Shown: in pieces, positions 34,006 to 46,010 of the stretch | Position numbering within the stretch: the first letter of the stretch is position 1 | Layout: each line of letters begins with the position of its first letter | Origin: Begonia masoniana | Lineage: Eukaryota > Streptophyta > Magnoliopsida > Cucurbitales > Begoniaceae | Reading direction: 5' to 3' | Length of the DNA stretch: 64,000 bases | NCBI GenBank assembly: GCA_022432975.1 | Contig: CM039512.1 | Coordinates: 39,371,936-39,435,935, forward strand | The notes under the pieces: model-generated | Database searches by the model: none | Seen by the model: only the letters and a program-made list of their open reading frames with translations | What the model was told of the DNA's origin: nothing | Made by a program: the position numbers and the translations under genes

Positions 34006-34155
34006 AATAGATGTGGTATTGTGACAAGCCTCTGCGTGCCTCCACAATAGGTCAAGCCCCTGTCCAGGCCACATTGCGAGTACATAATAGATGTGGTATT
34101 GTGACAAGCCCCTGCGTGCCTCCACAATAGGTCAAGCCCCTCTCCAGGCCACATC
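34006..34155 (-). repeat. 80-bp tandem duplication in 5' LTR
   Basis: AATAGATGTG starts at 34006 and 34086. It matches the duplication at 26683-26832 in the other LTR. Confidence 0.85.
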
Positions 34156-34393
34156 GCCATTTTCAAAACATTGTGCGGAAATTCATTTTCATGCTCTTTC
34201 TTTAAAACACGTGATGCATGAACAGTTCATAACAGAATTTAAACACTCAACATACATACCATCAAGACTGTAAAACATAATCTACAAAACAATTAAACCT
34301 AACTACCCAACCAAAGCAATATAAACTAGTGCGTCACCAAACTCCTCGAAACGACTTCGATGTACGGTGTAGGCCAATCGGCCAGAAAAGAAT

Positions 34394-34412
34394 CACGAGA
34401 ACTTACCTCGTG
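34394..34412 (-). promoter_or_regulatory. Splice donor in hairpin loop (5' LTR)
   Basis: Minus strand CACGAG, GTAAGTT, CTCGTG, with a perfect stem. It lies about 600 bp downstream of the TATA-like box, in the expected leader of the genomic RNA. Confidence 0.5.
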
Positions 34413-34859
34413 TCCAAAGCAGCTCAAGCTCCGTCCACGAGCGTTGTTTGTCTTAGGCAAAACATAATATCGGCGTTAAAACGAGTTTAAACTATCGATC
34501 GTCCAAATTTACAAAATCTTAACTAAGGAAGCTTCCCAAAGTTCTAATCCAATTCATTGAGCTATATATTCGAGCAATCTACGCTCGGCACCTCAATTCT
34601 CAATTTACGAGTTTTCCCTAAAATCTCGAAAATCCCTAATTTTTAACTTTTCCACAAATCTGTTTAAATTCGTCAAATAACGTTCTATATATCCTTTATG
34701 TCCTTAAACACGATAAACCTATTAATTACGAACCCTAAATCTCAATTCTTCGATAACCCTAAACGAAAACCTAATTATTTAAACTTCGTTAAAACTAAAA
34801 TAAATGCTCTAAGATCGTAGGCTCATACCTAGGGTTGCGAGGGGAGGAGAAATTGCGAA

Positions 34860-34901
34860 GAACGGGGGTCGAACGGAGGAGAACGGGGGTCGAACGGAGG
34901 A
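34860..34901 (-). repeat. 21-bp tandem duplication in 5' LTR
   Basis: Two copies of a 21-bp G-rich unit (GAACGGGGGTCGAACGGAGG plus A). The 3' LTR has one copy, so this duplication arose after insertion or was lost from the other LTR. Confidence 0.8.
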
Positions 34902-35014
34902 GAACGGAGGTCGGATCGTTGAGCAGCCGTGAGGAATCGCCTGAAAAATGCTCTCTGGTGATCGTGAGAAACAAGGAAGAAGAGAGAAAGTGAGGGAGAG
35001 AAAGAATTTTGTTT

Positions 35015-35024
35015 ATTTTATATA
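35015..35024 (-). promoter_or_regulatory. TATA-like box of 5' LTR
   Basis: Minus strand TATATAAAAT, the probable core promoter for the element. Transcription would start roughly 30 bases further left. Confidence 0.5.
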
Positions 35025-38000
35025 ATTTAGTTTGAAAATTACTAAAATACCCTTAACACTTATTTCTATTTTGTTTCGTCCTTTGGTTCATTAATCGTCC
35101 AACTATTCGGGTTCACCAAATCTCCTTATTTCACCAACAAGTCCAACTTATTATTTGGGATTTATTAAAACTGTCCGTTCACAAATCGGACCCCGTTTAC
35201 TATTTTTACTAAAACGTTATCTATATTACGAGAAGCTTAATTACTCGGAATATAGCGTTTAATCTCCGAAAACTCCCCTAATTTCCTTAAAATTCCTATT
35301 AATCGTTAGAATCGTAATGACGCTTTCTTTTTATGAAACGGACCTGATTTGACATATTTACCAAAAATACCACTATATAATAAAATAATAATATTCTAAA
35401 AATCCGTACGAGCCGGATATTACAGAATGACTTATATTGAGTACCTAATAACCTTCATTCGCGCGAAATTAAAACTTAGTAAAGTGTTTGAAGAAGTATA
35501 AGAAACTTCATTTCAATCGATTTGTTCCAAAAAAATCGAACGTATCAAGCAAATGAGGTTCACTGTTACATGATTTTTTGGTTAGAACCTAAGTTATCCA
35601 TTTCACCTTCAAGGTATTAACTTGAAGTGATGAGAACGACATGTATTGAGGACCCAATAACCCTCATGGACGCGTAAGTAAGATTAAGTAATGCGTTTGA
35701 AGAAGTATAGGAAACTTCACTTCGATCGATTTGTTCCAACAGAACTGAATGTATAATGCAAATGAGGTTCACTGTTACATGACTTGTGGTTAGAACCTAA
35801 GTTATTCATTTCACCTGTAAGGTTTTCATTTGAAGTGGTAAGAACGACCTGTGTTGAGTACCAATAACGTTAATGGACACGTAATTAAGACTTAGTAAAG
35901 CGTTTGAAGAAGTATAAGAAACTTCAATTCAATCGATTTGTTCCAAAATAACTAAACGTATCAAGCAAATGAGGTTCACAGTTACATGACTTGTGGTTAA
36001 AACCTAAGTTATCCATTTCTCCTTCAAGGTTTTAACTTGAAGTGACGAGAACGACGTATATTGAGGACGCAATAACCCTCATGGACACGTAATTAAGATT
36101 TAGTAATGCATTTGAAGAAGTATAAGAAACTTCACTTCAATCGATTTGTTCTAAAAGAACCGAACATATCCAAGTAAATGAGGTTCACTTTTACATTACT
36201 TGTGGTTAAAACATAAGTTATATATTTCACCTTCAAGGTTTTAACTTAAAGTGATAAGAACGACGTGTATTGGGGACCCAATAACCCTCATGGACGCGTA
36301 ATTGAGATTTGATAATGCGTTTGAAGAAGTATTAAAAACTTCACTACAATCGATTTGTTCCAACAGAACTGAACGTATCAAGCAAACTAGGTTCACTATT
36401 ACATGACTTGTGGTTAGAAGCTAAGTTATCCATTTCACTTTCAAGGTTTTAATCTGTAGTGGTGAGAACGACCTATATTTAGTACCTAATAACCTTTATT
36501 GACGAGTAATTAAGACTTAGAAAAGCGTTTGAAGAAGTATAAGAAACTTCACTTCAATCGATTTGTTCCAAAACAAGTGAACATATCAAGCAAATAAGGT
36601 TCACTGTTACATGACTTGTGGTTTGAACCTAAGTTATCCATTTCACCTTCAAGGTTTTAACTTGAAGTTGTGAGAACGACGTGTATTGTGGACACAATAA
36701 CCCTCATGTATGCGTAATTAAGATTTAATAATGCGTTTGAAGAAGTATAAGAAACTTCACTTCAATCGATTTGTTCTAACAGAACTGAACGTATCAAGCA
36801 AATGAGGTTCACTGTTACATGACTTGTGGTTAGAACCTATGTTATCCATTTCACCTTCAAGGTTTTAACTTGAAGTGGTGAATACGACCTGTATTAAGTA
36901 CCTAATAATGTTCATGGACGCGTAATTAAGAATTAGTAAAGCGTTTGAAGAAGTATAAGAAACTTCACTTCAATTGATTTATTCCAAAAGAACAAAACGT
37001 ATCAAGCAAATGAGGTTCACTGTTACATGACCTGTGGTTTGAACCTAAGTTATCTATTTCACCATTAAGGTTTTAACATGAAGTGGTGAGAACGACTTGT
37101 ATTGAGGACCCAATAACCCTCATGGATGAGTAATTAAGATTTAGTAATGCGTTTGAAGAAGTTTAAGAAACTTCACTTCAATCGATTTGTTCTAACAGAA
37201 CTGAACGTATCAATCAAATGAGGTTCACTATTACAGGACTTGTGGTTAGAACCTAAGTTATCCATTTCACCTTCAAGGTTTTAACTTAAAGTGGTGAAAA
37301 CAACCTGTATTAAGTACGTAATAACTTTCATGGACGCGTAATTAAGACTTAGTAATGTGTTTGAAGAAGTATAAGAAACTTCACTTTAATCGATTTGTTC
37401 CAAAAGAACTGAACGTATCAAGCAAATGAGGTTCACTGTTACATGACTTGTGGTTTGAACGTAAGTTATCCATTTCACCTTCAAGGTTTTAACTTGAAGT
37501 GGTGAGAACGACGTGTATTGAGGACCTAATAACCCTCTTGGACGCGTAATTAAGATTTAGTAATGCGTTTGAAGAAGTATAAGAAACTTCACTTCAATCG
37601 ATTTGTTCTAACTGAACTGAACGTATCAAACAAATGAGGTTCACTGTTACATGACTTATGGTTAAAACCTAAGTTATCCATTTTACCTTCGAGGTTTTAA
37701 CTTGAAGTGATGAGAACGATGTGTATTGCGGACCTAATTACCCTCATGGACGCGTAATTTAGGTTTAGTAATGTGTTTGAAGAAGCATAAGAAACTTCAC
37801 TTCAATCGATTTGTTCCAACAGAACTGAACGTATCAAGCAAATGAGGGTTACTGTTTCATGACTTGTGGTTAGAACCTAAGTTATCCATTTCACCTTCAA
37901 TGATTTAACTTGAAGTGATGAGAACGACGTGTTTTGAGAACCCAATAACCCTCATGGATGCGTAATAAAGATTTAGTAATGTGTTTGAAGAAGTATAAGA

Positions 38001-41000
38001 AACTTCACTTCAATAGATTTGTTCTAAAAGAACTGAACGTATCAAGCAAATGAGGTTCATTGTTAGATGACTTGTGGTTAAAACCTAAGTTATCCATTTC
38101 ACCTTCAAGGTTTTAACTTGAAGTGGTGAGAACGACATGTATTGAGTACATAATAACCTTTATTGACGCGTAATTAAGATTTAGTAATGCGTTTGAACAA
38201 GTATAAGAAATTTCACTTCAATCGATTTGTTCTAAAAGAACTAGACGTATCAAGCAAATGAGGTTCACTGTTACATGACTTGTGGTTAAAACCTAAGTTA
38301 TCCATTTCACCTTCAAGGTTTTAAATTGAAGTGATGAGAATGACGTGTATTGAGGACCCAATAACCCTCATGGGCGCGTAATTAGGATTTAGTAATGCGT
38401 TTGAAGAAATATAAGAAACTTCAATCCAATCGATTTGTTTTAAAATAACTTAACGTATCAAGCAAATGAGGTTCACTGTTACATGACTTTTGGTTAGAAC
38501 CTAAATTATCCATTTCACATTCAAGGTTTTAACTTAAAAATGTGAGAACGACGTGTATTGAGGACCCAATATTTCTCATGGACGCGTAATTAAGATTTAG
38601 TAATGCGTTTTAAGAAGTAAAAGAAACTTCACTTCAATCGATTTGTTCTTAAAGAACTAAAAGTATCAAGAAATGAGGTTCACTGTTACATGACTTGTGG
38701 TTAAAGCCTAAGTTATCCATTTCACCTTCGAGGTTTTAACTTGAAGTGATGAGAATGACGTGTATTGCGGACCCAAAAACCCAAATGGACGCGTAATTTA
38801 GAATTAGAAATGTGTTTGAAGAAGCATAAGAAACTTCATTTCATCAATTTGTTCCAACATAACTGAACGTATCAAGCAAATGAGGTTTACTGTCACATGT
38901 CTTGTGGTTAGAAGCTAAGTTATCCATTTCACTTTCAAGGTTTTAACTTGAAGTGGTGACAACGACTTGTATTGAGTACCTAATAACCTTCATTGACGCT
39001 TAATTAAGACTTAGTAAAGCTTTTGAAGAGTATTAAGAACTTCACTTCAATCGATTTGTTCCAAAAGAACTGAACGTATCAAGCAATGAGGTTCACTGTT
39101 ACATGACTTGTGGTTAGAACCTAAGTTATCCATTTCACCTTCAGGTTTTAACTTGAAGTGGTGAGAACGACGTGTATTGAGGACCCAATAACCCTCATGG
39201 ACGCGTAATTTAGGTTTAGTAATGTGTTTGAAGAAGCATAAGAAACTTCACTTCAATCGATTTGTTCCAACAGAACTGAACGTATCAAGCAATGAGGTTC
39301 ACTGTTACATGACTTGTGGTTAGAAGCTAAGTTATCCATTTCACCTTCAGGTTTTAACTTGAAGTGGTGAGAACGACGTGTATTGAGGACCCAATACCCT
39401 CATGGACGCGTAATTAAGATTTAGTAATGCGTTTGAAGAAGTATAAGAAACTTCACTTCAACCGATTTGTTCCAAAAGAACCGAACGTATCAAGAAAATG
39501 AGGTTCACTGTTACATGACTTGTGATTAGAACCTAAGTTATCTATTTCACCTTCAAGGTTTTAACTTGAAGTGGTGAGAACGACGTGTAGTGAGGACCCA
39601 ATAACCCTCTGGACGCGTAATTAAGATTTAGTAATGCGTTTGAAAGAAATATAGAAACTTCAATTCAATCGATTTGTCCTAAAGGAACTGAACGTATAAA
39701 GTAAATGAGGTTCGCTGTTACATGACTTGTGGTTAAAATCTAAATTATCCATTTGACCTTCAAGGTTTTAACTTGAGGTGATGAGAATGACGTCTATTAC
39801 GGACCCAATAACCCTCATGGACGCGTAATTAAGATTTAGTAATGCGTTTGAAGAAGTTTAAGAAACTTCACTTCAATCGATTTGTTCCAAAAGAACTGAA
39901 AGTATCAAGCATTGGGTTCACTGTTACATGACTTGTGGTTAGAAGCTAAGTTATCCAGTTCACTTTCAAGGTTTTAACTTGAAGTGGTGAGAACGACGTG
40001 TATTGAGGACCCAATAACCCTCATGGACGCGTAATTAAGATTTAGTAATGCGTTTGAAGAAATATAGGAAACTTCAATTCAATCGATTTGTCCTAAAGGA
40101 ACTGAACGTATAAAGTAAATGAGGTTCGCTGTTACATGACTTGTGGTTAAAATCTAAATTATCCATTTGACCTTCAAGGTTTTAACTTGAGGTGATGAGA
40201 ATGACGTCTATTACGGACCCAATAACCCTCATGGACGCGTAATTAAGATTTAGTAATGCGTTTGAAGAAGTTTAAGAAACTTCACTTCAATCGATTTGTT
40301 CCAAAAGAACTGAAAGTATCAAGCAATTGAGGTTCACTGTTACATGACTTGTGGTTAGAAGCTAAGTTATCCATTTCACTTTATAGGTTTTAACTTGAAG
40401 TGGTGAGAATGACCTGTATTGAGTACCTAATAACCTTCATTGATCCATAATTAAGAATTAATAAAGCGTTTGAAGAAGTAAAAGAAACTTCACTTCAAAC
40501 GATTGGTTCCAAAAGAACTGAACGTATCAAGCAAATGAGGTTCACTGTTACATGACTTGTGGTTAAGAACCTAAGTTATCAATTACACCTTAAAGGTTTT
40601 AACTTGAAGTGGGAAGAACGAAGTCTATTGAGAACCCAATAACCCTCATGGACGCTTAATTAAGATTTAGTCATGCGTTTGAAGAAGTATAAGAAACTTC
40701 ACTTCAATCGATTTGTTCCAAAAGAACAGAACGTATCAAGCAAATGAGGTTCACTGTTACGTGACATGTGGTTAGAACCTAAGTTTTCAATTTCACCTTC
40801 AAGGTTTTAACTTGAAGTGATGAGAACGACGTGTATTGAGGACCCAATAACCCTCATTGACGCGTAATTAAGATTTAGTAATGCGTTTGAATAAGTATAA
40901 GAAACTTAACTTCTGTCGATTTGTTCCAACAGAAATGAACGTATCAAGCACATGAGGTTCACTGTTACATGACTTGTGGTTAGAACCTAAGTTATCCAGT

Positions 41001-44000
41001 TCACCTTCAGGGTTTTAACTTGAAGTAGTGAGAACGACCAGTATTGAGTACCTAATAACGTTTAGAGACGCGTAATTAAGACTTAGTAAAGCATTTGAAG
41101 AAGTATAAGAAACTTCACTTCAATCGATATGTTCCAAAAGAACCGAACGTATCTAGCAAATGAGGTTCACTGTTACATGACTTGTGGTTAGAACCTAAGT
41201 TATCCATTTTACCTTCAAGGTTTTAACTTGAAGTGATGAGAACGACTTGTATTGAGGACCAAATAACCCTCATGAATGCATAATTAAGATTTAGTTATAC
41301 GTTTGAAGAAGTATAGGAAACTTTACTTCAATCGATTTGTTCCAACAGAACTGAATGTATCATGCAAATGAGGTTCACTGTTACATGACTTGTGATTAGA
41401 ACCTAAGTTATCTATTTCACCTTCAAGGTTTTAACTTGAAGTGGTGAGAACGACGTGTATTGGGGACCCAATAACCCTCATGGACGCGTAATTAAGATTT
41501 AGTAATGTGTTTGAAGAAGTATAAGAAACTTCAATTCAATCGATTTGTTTTAAAAGAACTGAACGTATCAAGTAAATGAGGTTCGCTGTTACATGACTTG
41601 TGGTTAAAACCTAAATTATCCATTTCACCTTCAAGGTTTTTAGTTGAAGTGATGAGATTGACGTCTATTGAGGACCCATTAACCCTCATGGATGCGTAAT
41701 TAAGATTTAGTAATGCATTTGAAGAAGTATAAGAAACTTCACTTCAATCGATTTGTTCCAAAAGAACTGAAAGTATCAAGCAAATGAGGTTCACTGTTAC
41801 ATGACTTGTGGTTAGAAGCTAAGTTATCCATTTCACGTTATTGGTTTTAACTTAAAGTGGTGAGAATGACCTGTATTGAGTACCTAATAACCTTCATTGA
41901 TGCGTAATTAAGAATAAGTAAAGCGTGTGAAGAAGTATAAGAAACTTCACTTCGATCGATTGGTTCCAAAAGAACTAAACGTATCAAGCAAATGAGGTTC
42001 ACTGTTACATGACTTGTGGTTAGAACCTAAGTTATAGATTACACCTTAAAGGTTTTGACTTGAAGTGGTGAGAACGAAGTGTATTGAGAACCCAATAACC
42101 CTCATGGACGCGTAATTAAGAATTAGTCATGCGTTTGAAGAAGTATAAGAAACTTCACTTCAATCGATTTGTTCCAAAAGAACTGAAAGTATCAAGCAAA
42201 TGAGGTTCACTATTACATGACTTGTGGTTAGAAGCTAAGTTATCCATTTAACTTTATAGGTTTTAACTTGAAGTGGTGAGAATGACCTGTATTGAGTACC
42301 TAATAACCTTCATTGATGTGTAATTAAGAATTAGTAAAGCGTTTGAAGAAGTATAAGAAACTTCACTTCAATCTATTGGTTCCAAAAGAACTGAACGTAT
42401 CAAGCAAATGAGGTTCACTGTTACATGACTTGTGGTTAGAACCTAAGTTATCGATTTCAGCTTAAAGGTTTTAACTTAAAGTAGTGAGAACGAAGTGTAT
42501 TGAGAACCCAATAACCCTCATCGACGCATAATTAAGATTTAGTAATGCGTCTAAAGAAGTATAAGAAACTTCACTTCAATCGGTTTGTTCCAAAAGAACA
42601 GAACATATCAAGCAAATGATGTTCACTGTTACGTGACTTGTGGTTAGAACCTAAGTTATCAATTTCACCTTCAAGGTTTTAACTTGAAGTGATGAGAACG
42701 ACGTGTATTGTGGACCCAATAACCCTCATTGACGTGTATCTAAGATTTAGTAATGCGTTTGAATAAGTATAAGAAACTTAACATTAGTCGATTTGTTCCA
42801 ACAGAAATGAACGTATCAAGCACATGAGGTTCACTGTTACATGACTTGTGGTTAAAACCTAAGTTATCCAGTTCACCTTCAGGGTTTTAACTTGAAGTAG
42901 TGAGAACGACCTGTAATGAGTACCTAATAACGTTCAGGGACGCGTAATTAAGACTTAGTAAAGCATTTGAAGAAGTATAAGAAACATCACTTCAATCGAT
43001 TTGTTCCAAAAGAACCGAACGTATCAAGCAAATGAGGTTCAATGTCACATGACTTGTGGTTAGAACCTAAATTATCTATTTCACCTTCAAAATTTTAACT
43101 TAAAGTGGTGAGAACGACCTGTATTGAGGACCCAATAACCTTCATGGATACGTAATTAAGATTTAGTAACGCATTTGAAGAAGTATAAAAAACTTTACTT
43201 CAATCGATTTGTTCCAACAGAACTGAACGTATCAAGTAAATGAGGTTTACTGTTACATGACTTGTGGTTAGATGCTAAGTTATCCATTTCACTTTCAAGG
43301 TTTTAACTTGAAGTGGTGAGAACGACATTTATTGAGTACATAATAACCTTTATTGACGCGTAATTAACACTTAGTAATGAGTTTGAAGAAGTATAAGAAA
43401 CTTCACTTCAATCGATTTGTTCCAAAAGAACTGAACGTATCAACCAAATGAAATTCACAGTTACAGGACTTGTGGTTAGAACCTAAGTTATCAATTTCAC
43501 CTTAAAGGTTTAAACTTGAAGTGGTGAGAACGACGCGTATTGAGAACCTAATAACCTTGATGGACGCGTAATTAAGATTTAGTAATGCGTTGGATGAAGT
43601 ATAAGAACTTCACTTCAATCGATTGTTCCAAAAGAACTGAAAGTATCAAGCAAATGAGGTTCACTGTTACATGACTTGTGGTTAGAAGCTAAGTTATCCA
43701 TTTCACTTTCAAGGTTTTAACTGAAGTGGTGAGAACGACGTGTATTGAGGACCCAATAACCCTCATGGACGCGTAATTAAGATTTAGTAATGCGTTGGAT
43801 GAAGTATAAGAACCTTCACTTCAATCGATTTGTTCCAAAAGAACTGAACGTATCAAGCAAATGAGGTTCACTGTTACATGACTTGTGTTAGAAGCTAAGT
43901 TATCCATTTCACCTTAAAGGTTTTAACTTGAAGTGGTGAGAACGACGCGTATTGAGAACCTAATAACCCTCATGGACGCGTAATTAAGATTTAGTAATGC

Positions 44001-44296
44001 GTTTGAAGAAGTATAAGAAACTTCACTTCAATCGATTTGTTCCAAAAGAACTGAATATATCAAGCAAATGAGGTTCACTGTTGCGTGACTTGTGGTTATA
44101 ACCGAAGTTATCCATTTCACCTTCAAGATTTTAACTGAAGTGGAGAGAACGAGGTGTATTGAAGACCCAATAACCCTCATGGACGCATAATTAATATTTA
44201 GCAATGCATTTGAAGAAGTATAAGAAACTCACTTCAATCGATTTGTTCCAAAAGAACTGAACGTATCAAGCAAATGAGGTTCATTGTTATATGACT

Positions 44297-45250
44297 GTGG
44301 TTAAAACCTAAGTTATCCATTCCACCTTCGAGATTTTCACTTGTAGTGAGGAGAACGACGTGTATTGAGGAAGGATATGAAAATTCACTTCAATCGACTT
44401 GTCTCAACAGAACTTAACGTATCAACCACATGAGGTTCACTGTTACATGACTTGTGGTTAGAAGCTAAGTTATCCATTCACCTTCAAGGTTTTAACTTGA
44501 AGTGACGAGAACGACGTGTATTGAGGACCCAATAACCCTCATGGACGCGTAATTAAGATTTAGTAATGCGTTTGAAGAATTATAGGTACCTTTACTTCAA
44601 TCGATTTGTTCCAACAGAACTGAATGTATCATGCAAATGAGGTTCACTGTTACATGACTTGTGGTTAGAAGCTAAGTTATCCATTTCACCTTTAAGGTTT
44701 TAACTTGAAGTGGTGAGAACGACGTGTATTGAGGACCCAATAACCCTCATGGACGCGTAATTAAGATTTAGAAATGCGTTTGAAGAAGTATAAGAAACTT
44801 CACTTCAATCGATTTGTTCAAAAGAACTGAACGTATCAAGCAAATGAGGTTCACTGTTACATGACTTGTGGTTAGAACCTAAGTTATCCATTTCACCTTC
44901 AAGGTTTTAACTTGAAGTGGTGAGAACGACATGTATTGATGACACAATAACCCTCATGGACGCGTAATTAAGATTTAGTAATGCGTTTGAAGAAGTATAA
45001 GAAACTCACTTCAATCGATTTGTTCAAAAGAACTGAACGTATCAAGCAAATGAGGTTCACTGTTACATGACTTGTGGTTAAAACCTAAGTTATCCATTCC
45101 ACCTTCGAGATTTTCACTTGTAGTGAGGAGAACGACGTGTATTGAGGAAGGATATGAAAATTCACTTCAATCGACTTGTCTCAACAGAACTTAACGTATC
45201 AACCACATGAGGTTCACTATTACATGACTTGTGGTTAGAAACTAAGTTGT
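44297..45250. repeat. Higher-order repeat of 777 bp with a shortened monomer
   Basis: A monomer with an internal deletion of about 55 bp (GAGGAAGGATATGAAAATTC) occurs at 44371 and again at 45148, 777 bases apart. This equals three full monomers plus one short one. Flanking variants (CCACCTTCGAGATTTTCAC, TCGACTTGTCTCAAC) match in both copies. Confidence 0.75.
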
Positions 45251-45499
45251 CAATTTCACCTTCAAGGTTTTAACTTGAAGTGATGAGAACGACGTGTATT
45301 GAGGACCCAATAACCCTCATGGACGCGTAATTAAGATTTAGTAATGCGTTTGAAGAAGTATAAGAAACTTCACTTCAATCGATTTGTTCCAACAGAACTG
45401 AACGTATCAAGCAAATGAGGTTCACTGTTACATGACTTGTGGTTAGAAGCTAAGTTATCCATTTCACCTTCAAGGTTTTAACTTGAAGTGGTGAGAACG

Positions 45500-46010
45500 A
45501 CTGTATTGAGGACCTAAAAACCCTGCATGGACGCGTAATTAAGATTTAGTAATGCAGTTTGAAGAAGTATAAGAGCACTTTACTTCAATCGGATTTGTTC
45601 AACAGAGACTGCAACGTAATCAAGCAAATGAGTTCACTGTTACATGACTTAGGGTTAGAAGCCTAAGTTAGCCAGTTAAGCTTAAAGGTTTTAGCACTTG
45701 AAGTGGCGAAGAACGACCGGTAAGTGAGTACCCTAAGAACCTTCATCGGACGCGTAATTACAGACATTAAGTAAAGCAGTTGAAGAAGTATAAGAAACTT
45801 CAGCTTCAATCGATTGTTCTAAAAAGAAATAAACGTATCAAGCAAATGAGGGTCACTGTTACTGACTTGTGGTTAGAACCTAAGGTTATCAGTTTCAACT
45901 TAAAGGATTTTAAGCCTGAACGGGTGCGAAGAACGACAGTGGATTGAGTGACCCTAATAACCCTCCTGGATTCGTAATACAGATTTAGGTACCTGCGGTT
46001 GGACCGAACG
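45500..46010. other. Indel-rich satellite patch (possible low-quality consensus)
   Basis: Single-base insertions and substitutions occur about every 10-20 bases (for example AACAGAGACTGCAACGTAATC, GGCGAAGAACGACCGG), between clean monomers on both sides. This resembles unpolished long-read sequence. Confidence 0.5.

Larger units (their letters stand above)
25530..35424 (-). mobile_element. Complete but degenerate Ty3/Gypsy chromovirus (Tekay/Del-like)
   Basis: A 9.9-kb element inserted in the satellite. Left flank GAATA and right flank GAATG form a 5-bp target duplication with one change. In the direction of transcription (right to left) the order is 5' LTR, initiator-Met-tRNA primer site, gag, zinc knuckle and protease, reverse transcriptase and RNase H, integrase with a chromodomain-like tail, polypurine tract, 3' LTR. 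RT before integrase identifies Ty3/Gypsy. The chromodomain and long LTRs suggest the Tekay/Del branch, but clade is an inference. The LTRs differ by roughly 2% by eye plus indels, so the insertion is fairly young. The coding region is broken by five stops and one frameshift. Confidence 0.93.
32775..35424 (-). repeat. 5' LTR of the chromovirus
   Basis: 2650 bp, starting TGTAGCGACC and ending GATATTACA on the + strand. A TATA-like box lies about 400 bp from its 5' end, so some 2.2 kb would be transcribed R/U5 leader. That leader carries the donor hairpin, the small hairpin, the 80-bp duplication and the palindrome block. AATAAA on the minus strand near 32972 is a weak polyadenylation candidate. 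Confidence 0.93.

Noticed and set aside
25530..35424. Endogenous plant pararetrovirus
   Set aside because: LTRs, tRNA primer site next to the LTR, integrase and target duplication fit a Ty3/Gypsy retrotransposon; no movement protein or coat-protein features.
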